The notes: generated by a model from the letters alone, not told the origin. Positions 26,862 to 35,593 are shown, counted from the first letter of the stretch. The stretch: 64,000 nucleotides of DNA from Parendozoicomonas callyspongiae (GCF_023502345.1 NZ_JAMFLX010000006.1:124001-188000); one strand, 5' to 3'. Numbers and translations are program-made.

Positions 26862-26991
26862 CTGTTATTTGTAACTGCTCATTTTTTAAAGGTAAAAACA
26901 GCTTTCTTGAAGATGTCACCCTTGGTATCACTGGGCTGTGGCCGATCAACCAAGAAATTTACCTACAAATTCTGAGCAGTTACCTGTTATT
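26862..26991. mobile_element. MITE-like palindromic element with target duplication
   Basis: A 113-bp element (26871-26983) with perfect 11-bp terminal inverted repeats GTAACTGCTCA / TGAGCAGTTAC. Matched inner arms (AGGTAAA / TTTACCT and TTTCTTG / CAAGAAA) make it a long imperfect palindrome. CTGTTATT occurs at 26862-26869 and again at 26984-26991, a probable 8- or 9-bp target duplication. Ends starting GTAA with 8-bp duplications are typical of the IS66 family, so it may be mobilised by an IS66 transposase. It has no coding capacity. It lies between fdhD and the kinase gene. Confidence 0.65.
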
Positions 26992-27078
26992 CCCGTAATC
27001 ATTTTTTGATGTTTTTGTAATAATTATCGTGACAAGGAAGTTAGTGATTGTTTTAGCTGGATGGGTAAGTAGTTTGGT

Positions 27079-28740
27079 TTGTTGAGAATATTTTTATTTC
27101 TTGTGTTGTATTGGGTGTTTGTGGGTACTGTTTATGCGCAACGCTTATATATGGTAAAAACTGAAACCCATTTGCCTCTCCCTTTAGAAAACCTCAGAGA
27201 GACGGCGGTTGTCAATTTGCCTCTGGTAAGTGTTGAAGTACATCCCGTTAAACATCGTATTTTGTCTGCAGATATTATCCCCAAATTTTGGGGAAAAGAG
27301 CATAATCGGATGGAACTTTCCCCTTTGAGTTCACCGAAAACCAAGATCGACTTGCAAGGTGGAAACAATATTAATGTAAATTCGGGAGAAATTTTTTTTT
27401 ACAAAAACGTGAGTGGTCAGCCTGAGAAGGCAGGGCTTCTCTGGTTTATGACCGGTTCATCCGATACTGCCTGGGCTTTGGTTCAGGCTGTTCATGCAAC
27501 TGTTGGCCAGGCAGATAATTTTCAACATTCTTACTGGGTTCAGCACCTCTCGAACGGGCATATGGTTTTTCCTGAAACCCATAGTTATAAAGCTTATCAA
27601 AAGCATGGTGTCGAACGGCTCAACAGGGTATCTCCCGTGCTGGATGGCAACGGTGCGGATATGCAGGCAGAACAAGAGCCTGTGAGCCGACCGCAAACGC
27701 AAACTTGTCTGCCCTGTCTTGGAAGAGTAGTGACTGAGCCTTTACCAAGGCACATACCGGAAGTAAGTAATCATTTGTCTGAGTGGCACTTGCTCTTGTT
27801 GCGGGATCAAACTGATTTACCGGAAGAGGTTTTGAGCATGGATGGTGCTTTTTATAGGGATGCACCATTTTTAGCAGGAGATATACGGAAGTATACTCAA
27901 CGTCTTCCACAAAGAGAGCGGGGATGTTCATCTATCTCTAACGTTTTAACGCACCCTCAGAGTGGTAGAAAGTATTTCATTAAGAGTGTCCCAATAACTG
28001 ATCAGAGAAAGCACCTGATGATTGATGCCGCGAGAGAACTTCTGGTTCAGTTTAATATAAGACACCCTGTTCTTATGGCACATTACGGCGGATATAATTA
28101 TTTATCCACAAGAAATAAGCTTCTTTTTCTCCAGATTATGGAGTTTTATGATGGAGAAAGCCTGTCAAGCTGTTTGTCCCGGCCAGGGAATGATGTTTTA
28201 AAGAATGACGAGGAGTGTGCAGTTATTACCGGAGCATTAACAATTGGTTTAGCTTGGTTGCATAGTGTCGGAATCGCTCATCGAGATCTGAAACCTGATA
28301 ATATTATGGTACGTGCACCCTATGGAAATCATGGAGGAGTAAAGATTGTTGATTTTGGCTATGCCTGTAGTCGGTTAGTTCAAGCTACCAGGAAGTGTGG
28401 TAGTCCTGCTTATATGGCCCCTGAGATCATTCATGATGTGAGCATATATAATGATGCCCCTTACTGGGCAGATCAGGCTGATATCTGGTCTCTGTGTTCC
28501 GTTGTGACGACCATGTATCTGGGTCATGACACTAATTTAAATACATCAACCGGAGAAATAAATCGTTCAAAAAATGAAGAATTATTTTTCAGTCAGGTTG
28601 AATCGATACCGTCGCTAGAAGCAAAGGCTTTTATAAAAAAGGGGGCGGTTATCGATCCTGAGGAAAGATCTCAAGCCGCAAAGTTACAAGGAGAACAATG
28701 GATTGCTTCAGCCATGAAGCGCTTAAGCCTATCGAAATAA
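27079..28740 (+). CDS. Eukaryotic-type Ser/Thr protein kinase with signal peptide
   Basis: 553 residues from TTG 27079 (TTG 27082 also possible; no in-frame ATG before residue 25, and the ribosome site is weak). The N-terminus MLRIFLFLVLYWVFVGTVYA looks like a Sec signal peptide. Residues ~22-280 match nothing I know. Residues ~285-550 are a kinase fold: Lys302 in YFIKSV, catalytic loop HRDLKPDN (401-408), DFG (425-427), MAPE (446-449) and a helix with ADIWSLCSVVTTMYLG. A glycine-rich loop is not obvious. Base composition looks more AT-rich than its neighbours. Export of a catalytically intact kinase suggests a target outside the cytoplasm or in a host. Confidence 0.78.
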   Translation: MLRIFLFLVLYWVFVGTVYAQRLYMVKTETHLPLPLENLRETAVVNLPLVSVEVHPVKHRILSADIIPKFWGKEHNRMELSPLSSPKTKIDLQGGNNINVNSGEIFFYKNVSGQPEKAGLLWFMTGSSDTAWALVQAVHATVGQADNFQHSYWVQHLSNGHMVFPETHSYKAYQKHGVERLNRVSPVLDGNGADMQAEQEPVSRPQTQTCLPCLGRVVTEPLPRHIPEVSNHLSEWHLLLLRDQTDLPEEVLSMDGAFYRDAPFLAGDIRKYTQRLPQRERGCSSISNVLTHPQSGRKYFIKSVPITDQRKHLMIDAARELLVQFNIRHPVLMAHYGGYNYLSTRNKLLFLQIMEFYDGESLSSCLSRPGNDVLKNDEECAVITGALTIGLAWLHSVGIAHRDLKPDNIMVRAPYGNHGGVKIVDFGYACSRLVQATRKCGSPAYMAPEIIHDVSIYNDAPYWADQADIWSLCSVVTTMYLGHDTNLNTSTGEINRSKNEELFFSQVESIPSLEAKAFIKKGAVIDPEERSQAAKLQGEQWIASAMKRLSLSK

Positions 28741-28873
28741 TTGAAAGCGCTCATTGCTATCTATAGCTGTCAGTAGCGGTAACAAATCAGCTAACGCTTT
28801 AGTCAGCAGCTGCCGGGATTCCTTCTCAGGTTCTATGGTCAAACAACTGAAACTAATCGGTCGGAGGAAACGC

Positions 28874-29404
28874 ATGCTGCTTAATGAACTGACAGCTTTA
28901 AAGAAAGCTTCCGAACTGGTTACCATTGTTCTTGATTCCTGCACAGATCAGCTGACCGGAATTATCCATACCACTAACAACCGGGTTACCGCCCTCGTTC
29001 TCTACTGTGAGGAAGGGGAGTACCAGGGGTGGACTTTCTTTGAAACCGATCAGATCAATGAGATCTATTGGGGCGACAGAGAACACCGCGCCATTGCCAG
29101 TCTTATTGACAATAACCTGCAGCGCGTTCTTCCCATCAAAAACAATGCAACATTTTCATCCTGTGTGGTTGAGCTTGGGCGTCGTTTGGAGTGTGTAGGA
29201 CTTTACACTTTCAGGGAAGAAGAAGGGTTTGACCTGGTGAAAATTGTTGATTTCAGCAGTGAATGGCTAAAAGTCATGGCTTATGGAACCAAGAGTACAC
29301 TGTCTTCAGGCTGGAAAATTATCCCGCGTGAAGAGGTCTGCCGGATTGAAATTGATTCTCCCTATATCAATAAGACAGCCCAGCTCCATAAGTCCGGGCT
29401 GTAA
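28874..29404 (+). CDS. Hypothetical protein, unrecognised
   Basis: 176 residues from ATG 28874, chosen because GGAGGA lies five bases upstream; the frame is open further up to 28754. The protein is mixed helix/strand, without signal peptide or membrane segment, and has no motif I recognise. It may be a small cytoplasmic domain with two similar halves (VTALVLYCEEGEYQGWTFFE; GLYTFREEEGFDLVKIVDF). It follows the kinase gene by 133 bp on the same strand; a functional link is not shown. Confidence 0.6.
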   Translation: MLLNELTALKKASELVTIVLDSCTDQLTGIIHTTNNRVTALVLYCEEGEYQGWTFFETDQINEIYWGDREHRAIASLIDNNLQRVLPIKNNATFSSCVVELGRRLECVGLYTFREEEGFDLVKIVDFSSEWLKVMAYGTKSTLSSGWKIIPREEVCRIEIDSPYINKTAQLHKSGL

Positions 29405-29424
29405 TATCTCGAACAATACTATTT

Positions 29425-29497
29425 CCATGCCTGGAAAAGAGCTGCACAACCTCTGACTTGAATTTCATAACGGGAGAACCTGCTTTCCAGGGCATGG
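29425..29497. repeat. Inverted repeat in gap between two hypothetical genes
   Basis: CCATGCCTGGAAAAG (29425-29439) pairs with CTTTCCAGGGCATGG (29483-29497) except for one shifted base. The spacer is 43 bases. No T-run follows, so it is not a typical terminator. Confidence 0.4.
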
Positions 29498-29576
29498 CGA
29501 AGGTCTTGCAGCCGGTCATTTCTGTTGTGGAAAATTCCTTTGTCGTTATAAGCATTCATCAGCCATCGGGCGGCCC

Positions 29577-29822
29577 ATGATCTGTGAATCCCTTCTGACA
29601 GAAGAGTGCTTCCAAAAAGTACTCCATCCTGATTTGAGCAACTCTGAGAAGATTACCCTGAGCCGTGAGCAGTATGAGCAAACCAAGGAACTCATTGAAC
29701 GTATGATGATGAAGCTTAAGTTCCGTGGGCTGGAAAATGAATATCCATTAATTCAGGAAGCCTGGAAAACCGGCAAGGCGATGAATGACAGGCTGATTCT
29801 GGGAGAAAGAGAAAAACTGTAA
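29577..29822 (+). CDS. Small hypothetical protein
   Basis: 81 residues, charged and helical (EKITLSREQYEQTKELIERM), ending EREKL. No recognised family. The ATG has no clear ribosome site, and no upstream start exists before an in-frame stop. Amino acid composition is protein-like, and it is the best frame in the stretch between the 176-residue gene and the diguanylate cyclase. Confidence 0.45.
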   Translation: MICESLLTEECFQKVLHPDLSNSEKITLSREQYEQTKELIERMMMKLKFRGLENEYPLIQEAWKTGKAMNDRLILGEREKL

Positions 29823-29989
29823 TAAGGATTGTCACTCGGAATTAACAAAGCTGGTTAGTTTCAGTTTGAAGAGGATAGAAGCCAATATCCTGTCGTAATA
29901 AATAGAGAATGCTCTGTAATACTTAGAGGGATCAGTGAACGTGCCCAAGAGGAGATGCTGGGTAAAAGACCTCTACAGATGTCACAGGG

Positions 29990-31702
29990 ATGTTGTTCAT
30001 GTTGAAAAAATCTGGCCTTCTGGCAATGCCCGCCATTTTGATGACAATTGTCCTCACGGCCAGCCTGTCACTTCTTACCTTTTATTTCAAAGATACTCTT
30101 CTTAAAAGTTACAAAATCAAACTGAAGCAAATTGCCGACGTGACCGCAAAGGTTCTGCGGGACGATATTGAGCTGCATGGTGATAAGCATATCGATTTTG
30201 ATGTGCTGGCTACGGATATTGGCAGCAGCTCAGGCATGCGGGTCACCATTATTGACCCTGAGGGTGTTGTAGTGGGGGATTCTAAAGTTTCCTCTCATGA
30301 CCTGAAACAGATGGAAAACTACGGCTCACGTCCAGAGATTCAGGCTGCTATGTCCAGTGGCAGCGGTCTGGCCCGGCGCTTCAGACAAGCTCTGGGATAT
30401 GACCAGCTCTATTATGCCACCAAAATTGAAATCAACTCGGAAGGAAGTCATGCCGACGGGCACCAGCATGGTGCCAGTTCCCTGACCCATGGAGAGGCTG
30501 ATCTATTGGTTGTCCGTACCGCCCTGGCGCTGAATATTCTAGGGCAGCAGATGCTCTGGATCTGGCTTTGGGTGGGGGGAATCAGCATTCTTGGTGTTAT
30601 GATCGTTGTGATCATCTCTGTTTTATTCAGCAAAATGATCGATAAACAGGCTTCTGTTGAGCGTTCAGCCCTTGAGGGTGAAGTCAAGGAACGCACCCAT
30701 GAGCTCAGCCTGATGCAGCGGCTGGGAAGCCTGATGTCTGCCTGTACCACCGTTGAGGGGGCCGCAAATGTGGTGCACCCCATTGCTAACCACCTGTTGC
30801 CCGGCTGTACCGGTGGAGCAATTACCCTGATCAAATCCTCGAGAAACCGTTTGGATCTGCTGACCCAGTGGGGAGAGCAGTGGAAGGGCAGTGAGCGTTT
30901 TGAGCCCAGCGATTGCTGGTCCCTCCTTAAAGGTCATACTCACTACAGCTTTGAGGATGGGCTGGAAATTCACTGTGCTCACAGTGCCAACAAGGAAGAT
31001 GATTTCCAGGTCTGTATTCCCCTGGTAGCACAGGGAGAAACCCTTGGTGTTCTCCACCTGAGCTATGAAAACCATGAAGAACTCGAGGCCAATAATGCCA
31101 AGGCTGAAGCAATGGCCGAGCAGATCGGTCTGGCCCTTGCCAATATGAGGCTGCGTGAAGATTTAAGGCAACAGGCTATTCGAGATCCGTTAACCGGCCT
31201 GTTCAACAGGCGCCATATGATGGAGTTCCTGGAGCAGAGAATCTATAACACTGAGACACAGAGTGCTCCGCTCTCAGTTATGATGATCGATCTGGATCAC
31301 TTTAAGCGGTTTAACGATACTTTTGGCCATGATGCTGGTGACTATGTGCTGAAACAGGTCTCCATGGAACTGAAACAGGCCACCAGGGAAACTGATCTCG
31401 TCTGCCGCTATGGTGGTGAGGAAATCTGTATTATCTGTCCGGACAGTTCTCTTGAGGAAACTGCAGAATTGGGAAGAGCTCTGGTGGCCCGTATTGCCGG
31501 GCAGGGGATGCAGTTTAATGGACAGTCTCTGGGTAATGTGACGATTTCATTGGGTGTTGCAACTCGCCAGAACATTGATACCAGCGTCGATCTACTGTTG
31601 AAGGATGCTGATAATGCACTCTATGAAGCGAAAGAACAGGGGCGTAACAGAGTGATTGTCAGTTCAGGAGAAGATGCTGAAGGCTCTTTCCCTGAACTTT
31701 AA
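29990..31702 (+). CDS. Membrane diguanylate cyclase with GAF domain
   Basis: 570 residues. First membrane helix at ~10-32, an extracytoplasmic sensor region (~33-185, with a His-rich loop SHADGHQHGASS), a second membrane helix at ~190-215, a short coiled coil, a GAF-like domain (~235-385) and a C-terminal GGDEF domain (~395-560). The active-site motif is GGEEI at 475-479 instead of GGDEF/GGEEF. An intact inhibitory I-site RETD sits exactly five residues before it. DPLTGLFNRRHM and FDHF-like DLDHFKRFNDTFGHDAGD are standard. It probably makes cyclic di-GMP, with product feedback. A hairpin GGGTGAG / CTCACCC (31703-31721) directly follows the stop. Confidence 0.88.
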   Translation: MLFMLKKSGLLAMPAILMTIVLTASLSLLTFYFKDTLLKSYKIKLKQIADVTAKVLRDDIELHGDKHIDFDVLATDIGSSSGMRVTIIDPEGVVVGDSKVSSHDLKQMENYGSRPEIQAAMSSGSGLARRFRQALGYDQLYYATKIEINSEGSHADGHQHGASSLTHGEADLLVVRTALALNILGQQMLWIWLWVGGISILGVMIVVIISVLFSKMIDKQASVERSALEGEVKERTHELSLMQRLGSLMSACTTVEGAANVVHPIANHLLPGCTGGAITLIKSSRNRLDLLTQWGEQWKGSERFEPSDCWSLLKGHTHYSFEDGLEIHCAHSANKEDDFQVCIPLVAQGETLGVLHLSYENHEELEANNAKAEAMAEQIGLALANMRLREDLRQQAIRDPLTGLFNRRHMMEFLEQRIYNTETQSAPLSVMMIDLDHFKRFNDTFGHDAGDYVLKQVSMELKQATRETDLVCRYGGEEICIICPDSSLEETAELGRALVARIAGQGMQFNGQSLGNVTISLGVATRQNIDTSVDLLLKDADNALYEAKEQGRNRVIVSSGEDAEGSFPEL

Positions 31703-32079
31703 GGGTGAGAATTACTCACCCAGCTCGCTTTTCAGAATTGATATTGTTTCCTGCAAGAATAAACACTGGATTTCCAGTACCCGCAGAGCCAGTCAGTCCT
31801 CCTGTAGCCCCTCCAGAAAAACCAATAACCCCTCACTGGAGACTGAGCTCTGGTACGAATCAGTTGATTATATGGAACGTATTGTTGCGTTGGTTGCTGA
31901 GTACGTCGTGGTCTCTCCCTTAATTTTTATATCTGTTTCCAGTTAGTTTGGCGGGGAACCATAATGCTGCCATCAGCTCATGGTAGGGTTTCAGACTTAA
32001 GTCGAATATACGGGAGTCCTGAATCAACAAGAGATCAGATAGGGCTGCGTTGGGGGAATAAGAGGGGGAAGCCTGCTGT
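31703..32079. other. Gap without a convincing gene; possible eroded coding remnant
   Basis: A 377-bp convergent gap between the diguanylate cyclase and the ArsR gene. The short frames on the plus strand lack ribosome sites. On the minus strand, 31716-31832 reads as a protein-like Gly-rich stretch (GVIGFSGGATGGLTGSAGTG) that is cut off upstream by a TGA where TGG would fit. This may be the tail of a dead gene. Weak evidence. Confidence 0.25.
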
Positions 32080-32385
32080 TCAGCAAAACTCCCCATGCAG
32101 AAACTCAATAAGGCGGGATGCTTCCTCACTGGCCAGTGAGTAGTAAATAGTCTGGGATTCACGCCGGGTCTTTACCAGTCCATCCTGACGCAGTTTGGCT
32201 AAATGCTGGGAGAGTGCCGACTGGCTGAGATCGAACCATTCATTGAGTTCGGTAACGGACATCTCGCTTTTACCAAGGTGACACAGGATCATCAGCCGGT
32301 TCTCATTGCTGACCATTTTCAGCAGCTGTGCAACATGGCGGGCTTTCTCCCGCATTTTTTTCATATCCACATCCAGCTCGGGCAT
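32080..32385 (-). CDS. ArsR/SmtB repressor of the BigR/SqrR/YgaV persulfide-sensor type
   Basis: 101 residues, a winged-helix ArsR protein: LLKMVSNENRLMILCHLGKS, then the recognition helix LSQSALSQHLAKLRQDGLV and wing TRRESQTIYYSL. It lacks the metal-binding ELCVCDL motif of ArsR. It keeps two cysteines, Cys35 and the last residue Cys101, 66 residues apart. That is the spacing of the persulfide-sensing pair in BigR (42/108) and SqrR (41/107). It likely represses its own operon and the divergent exporter genes and releases DNA on persulfide. It lies 59 bp downstream of an OsmC-like gene on the same strand. Confidence 0.82.
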   Translation of the reverse strand: MPELDVDMKKMREKARHVAQLLKMVSNENRLMILCHLGKSEMSVTELNEWFDLSQSALSQHLAKLRQDGLVKTRRESQTIYYSLASEEASRLIEFLHGEFC

Positions 32386-32402
32386 GAATTCTCCTGTTTT
32401 TG

Positions 32403-32431
32403 TATAAAGTACAGCAGAGCTGCACTTTATA
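32403..32431. repeat. 13-bp inverted repeat between osmC-like and arsR genes
   Basis: TATAAAGTACAGC, AGA, then GCTGCACTTTATA: arms identical but for one base. It lies in the 59-bp junction, 18 bp before the arsR start. It could be an operator, or an mRNA hairpin that sets arsR expression relative to the osmC-like gene. No T-run. Confidence 0.5.
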
Positions 32432-32444
32432 GCAGCTTTTTTGG

Positions 32445-32882
32445 CTATTGGGCTATATGTTCGACAACTGTAGCCTTGCCAATATTATCGTGGACAGGGC
32501 AGCGGGCGCAGACTTCATCAAGAAATGCCTGTTTCTCTTCTGTTGTCATATCAGCATCAATTTCAGCATTGACCTTAAAGGACTGGAAGCCAACACGGTC
32601 TTCAGTTGGCTTACCCATCAGGCCAGCGGCGTTCATGCCGGCTTCGACATTAACCTTCATACCTCGCAGTTCAATTTTCTTCTGGTTTGCCGCAATGCGA
32701 CCAATACTGGCAATGCAACCTGCCAGAGAGAACAGAAACAGCTGCAGTGGGTTGGGGCCTTTATCTGTGCCACCGGCAGCTTCTGGCTGATCAATGAATG
32801 CAAGATGATTTCCGAGTTGGGCGTGAATACGAAAATCTTTACCCATTTCGGCACTCACGGACACAACTTTATTTACTGACAT
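32445..32882 (-). CDS. OsmC/YhfA family redox protein
   Basis: 145 residues. Conserved features: Gly-rich loop (EAAGGTDKGPNPLQLFLFSL), catalytic Cys56 in AGCIAS, and a second cysteine in CARCPVHDNIG (Cys125/Cys128). OsmC-family proteins reduce organic peroxides through this Cys pair, and some act on persulfides. Operon position next to a BigR-like sensor suggests the latter; that is inference. It is divergent from the exporter genes across a 152-bp promoter region. Confidence 0.85.
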   Translation of the reverse strand: MSVNKVVSVSAEMGKDFRIHAQLGNHLAFIDQPEAAGGTDKGPNPLQLFLFSLAGCIASIGRIAANQKKIELRGMKVNVEAGMNAAGLMGKPTEDRVGFQSFKVNAEIDADMTTEEKQAFLDEVCARCPVHDNIGKATVVEHIAQ

Positions 32883-32976
32883 ACTACGGTTCCTACCATT
32901 TTATACAACACAAGTCACCCAATAGGAATAAACCGGCCTTTTCTGACAGGAAAAATCATTCCTGTGTAACTTGTAT

Positions 32977-32992
32977 ATTAGATAATACTAAT
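32977..32992. promoter_or_regulatory. Operator-like palindrome, copy 1
   Basis: ATTAG-ATAATA-CTAAT, a perfect 5+5 palindrome inside the divergent promoter between the osmC-like and MMPL genes, preceded by TTGTAT. A second copy of identical format starts 32 bp further on. Confidence 0.6.
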
Positions 32993-33008
32993 GTAGTGTG
33001 TATTGTAT

Positions 33009-33024
33009 ATTAGAACTAGCTAAT
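33009..33024. promoter_or_regulatory. Operator-like palindrome, copy 2
   Basis: ATTAG-AACTAG-CTAAT, also preceded by TTGTAT. The 32-bp centre-to-centre distance is close to three helical turns, so two bound repressors would lie on the same DNA face. It ends 10 bp before the MMPL start codon. The likely ligand protein is the ArsR-type repressor encoded at 32080-32385. Confidence 0.6.
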
Positions 33025-33034
33025 AAACAATGAT

Positions 33035-35593
33035 ATGAAACAGACCATCACCCGATTCGCACTCGAACACTCACGCACGGTTTATGCCGTAGTGTTACTG
33101 GTGACACTGGCCTGTATGGCCATGATTCCGTTCCTGACCATTGATACGGACCCTGAAAATATGCTGCGGGAAGATGATCCCGCCCGGGTTTTCCATAACC
33201 GGGTCAAGCAGCAGTTCACAATGCACGACATGATCGTAGTTGGTGCAGTAAACAACAGCGAACAAGGTATTTATAACCCGACCTCTCTGCAGGCTTTACA
33301 CCAGCTTTCCAAAGGTATTCTGGAACTGGATGGAATTGTTCGCAGCGACCAGATGTCGCTGGATACCGTCGACAATATCACCCAGGAAGGTCCGGGGGTG
33401 ATCCGCTTTGAATGGCTGATGCAGGATGCACCGACAACGCAACAGCAATCTGAACAGTTACGGGATGCAGTTAACAGGCTGCCTATGCTGGCTAACACAC
33501 TGGTATCCGGTGATGGCAAAGCTGCGGCTATTTATGTGCCGGTTGAATCCAAGGATGAAAGCTATCGCATAGCTGAAGAGATTCGCGGGATTATCAGTAG
33601 TCTGCAAAGCCAGGATGATTTCCATATTACCGGCCTGCCTGTTGCAGAAGACCAGTTTGGTGTGGAGATGTTTATCCAGATGGGTATCTCTGCTCCCCTG
33701 GCCGGTCTGGCAATCTTCATGTTGATGTGGATGTTCTTCCGTAGTATTCCGCTGGTGGTAGGACCAATGGTTGTCGCCATGGCAACAGTATTGATTACCA
33801 TGGGTTTGCTGATCGGTATGGGCTTTACCGTTCATATCATGTCATCCATGATCGCTATCTTCCTGATGCCGATTGCGGTCGTGGACTCCACCCATATTCT
33901 TTCCGAGTTTGCTGACCGGTTCCGCCCTGGTGAAGACCCGAAGAAAGTGATTATCAAGGTTTTGGATCATCTGTTTACTCCGATGCTCTATACCACGATT
34001 ACTTCTGCAATCGGTTTCCTGTCACTGATGCTGACACCGATTCCACCTGTGCGGATTTTTGGTGCCTTTATCGGCTTCGGTATCTTCCTGGCCTTTGTTC
34101 TGACCATTGTTTATATCCCGGCGTACATCTCCCGTATGAAGCCGGAGTCTTTGGAATCCATGCAGGATGCCATTCACCGACTGGAAGGCGGTGGTCGTCT
34201 TGGTCGCTGGCTGCCGAAGGTGGGACGTATGGCCACCGGTGGACGATATGCCGTATTGCTGGTTTCCCTGACACTGTTTGCAGTCAGTGTTGTGGGTATT
34301 ACCAAGATTCAGATCAATGATAACCCGGTGAACTGGTTTAAGGCCGATCATGAAATTCGTGTCGCTGACCGCGTTCTTAATGATCATTTTGCTGGAACCT
34401 ATGATGCCTGGCTGGTTCTGGAGCGACCCTCCGGCAGTGCCAGCTCAAAAGCCTTTGTTGATCAGTACAACAAGGTTATCAGTGAGGCAGGAAAGCAGGG
34501 TATTGACCTGATTCCTCTCCAAATCACTGATGAAACCAACCTCTACGAAATGGCAACCGCTATTGATGACCGGCTGTTTTCCAGCTCAGGGCTGCTCGAG
34601 GCAGGTGACGAGGAAATTGTTTGGCTGGAAGAGCTTCTTGTGCTGGTGGAAGTACAGCTGGAACAGAGCCGTGTATTCCAGAGCCCAGAGGTGTTGAGCT
34701 GGATCTCAGACCTGCAGGATTACCTTCTGTCCAGTGACCTGGTGGGTAAAGTCAATGCCTTGCCCGATGTGGTGCGCACAGTAAACCGTGAACTGCAAAG
34801 CGGTAATGACAAAGATTTCCGCCTGCCTGTTACCGCAAACGGTGTGGCCCAGGCACTGCTGCAGTATCAGTCTTCCCACCGGCCACAGGATCTCTGGCAC
34901 TTTGTCACCCCTGATTACACCAGCAGTTTGGTCTGGCTGCAGCTGACCAGCGGTGATAACCAGCATATGACCCAGGTGGTTGAGCTGGTGGATAACTATA
35001 TCGCCCGTAACCCACTGCCTGCCGGACTGGAATATGGCTGGGCCGGTAAAGCCTACCTGAATGTGATCTGGCAGGATGCCATGGTCAGCGGCATGGTTGA
35101 TAGCCTGCTGTCATCTTTTGCAGTGGTCTTTGTGATGATGGTGCTGCTGTTCCGTTCGGTGAAGTTTGGTCTGCTGGCTATGTTGCCGCTGACGTTTACC
35201 ATCACCTTTATTTATGGGCTGATTGGCTGGATTGGTAAGGATTACGATATGCCGATTGCCGTGTTGTCTGCTCTGACTCTTGGCCTGTCAGTCGACTTTG
35301 CCATTCACTTCCTGCAGCGCTATCGCGAGCTGCGTAAAGAGAAGGAGAATGAAGTGGCTCTGGCTGAGATGTTTGAAGAGCCAGGTCGGGCCATTACCCG
35401 TAATGCCATCGTCATCGCCGTGGGCTTTACCCCGCTGCTGTTTGCTCCACTTGTTCCCTATATCACCGTTGGCATTTTTCTTGCCAGCATTATGGCTGCC
35501 TCGGCACTGGTGACGCTGTTGTTGCTGCCAGCGATATTGAGCAGTCGTGTCTCAGGACAGGTTTCTGGTCAGGCTTTAAGGAGTGCATCATGA
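33035..35593 (+). CDS. RND superfamily (MMPL/HpnN-like) exporter
   Basis: 852 residues with the duplicated RND plan: one membrane helix, a ~170-residue periplasmic loop, then a five-helix bundle (~215-375); the second half repeats this (helix at ~405, loop, bundle at ~690-840). SMIAIFLMPIAVVDSTHILSEF and SALTLGLSVDFAIHFLQRYR carry the Asp residues expected for proton coupling in helices 4 and 10. MMPL/HpnN proteins usually move lipids or hydrophobic molecules out of the inner membrane. It overlaps the next gene by 4 bp. Substrate unknown. Confidence 0.85.
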   Translation: MKQTITRFALEHSRTVYAVVLLVTLACMAMIPFLTIDTDPENMLREDDPARVFHNRVKQQFTMHDMIVVGAVNNSEQGIYNPTSLQALHQLSKGILELDGIVRSDQMSLDTVDNITQEGPGVIRFEWLMQDAPTTQQQSEQLRDAVNRLPMLANTLVSGDGKAAAIYVPVESKDESYRIAEEIRGIISSLQSQDDFHITGLPVAEDQFGVEMFIQMGISAPLAGLAIFMLMWMFFRSIPLVVGPMVVAMATVLITMGLLIGMGFTVHIMSSMIAIFLMPIAVVDSTHILSEFADRFRPGEDPKKVIIKVLDHLFTPMLYTTITSAIGFLSLMLTPIPPVRIFGAFIGFGIFLAFVLTIVYIPAYISRMKPESLESMQDAIHRLEGGGRLGRWLPKVGRMATGGRYAVLLVSLTLFAVSVVGITKIQINDNPVNWFKADHEIRVADRVLNDHFAGTYDAWLVLERPSGSASSKAFVDQYNKVISEAGKQGIDLIPLQITDETNLYEMATAIDDRLFSSSGLLEAGDEEIVWLEELLVLVEVQLEQSRVFQSPEVLSWISDLQDYLLSSDLVGKVNALPDVVRTVNRELQSGNDKDFRLPVTANGVAQALLQYQSSHRPQDLWHFVTPDYTSSLVWLQLTSGDNQHMTQVVELVDNYIARNPLPAGLEYGWAGKAYLNVIWQDAMVSGMVDSLLSSFAVVFVMMVLLFRSVKFGLLAMLPLTFTITFIYGLIGWIGKDYDMPIAVLSALTLGLSVDFAIHFLQRYRELRKEKENEVALAEMFEEPGRAITRNAIVIAVGFTPLLFAPLVPYITVGIFLASIMAASALVTLLLLPAILSSRVSGQVSGQALRSAS

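Noticed and set aside
26871-26983. Inverted repeat as a transcription terminator for the kinase or fdhD
   Set aside because: It lies between divergent genes, upstream of both, and has target duplications, so a mobile element fits better.
31656-31946. Short plus-strand frames after the diguanylate cyclase as genes
   Set aside because: They lack ribosome sites and begin within or at the end of the cyclase gene; composition is not convincing.
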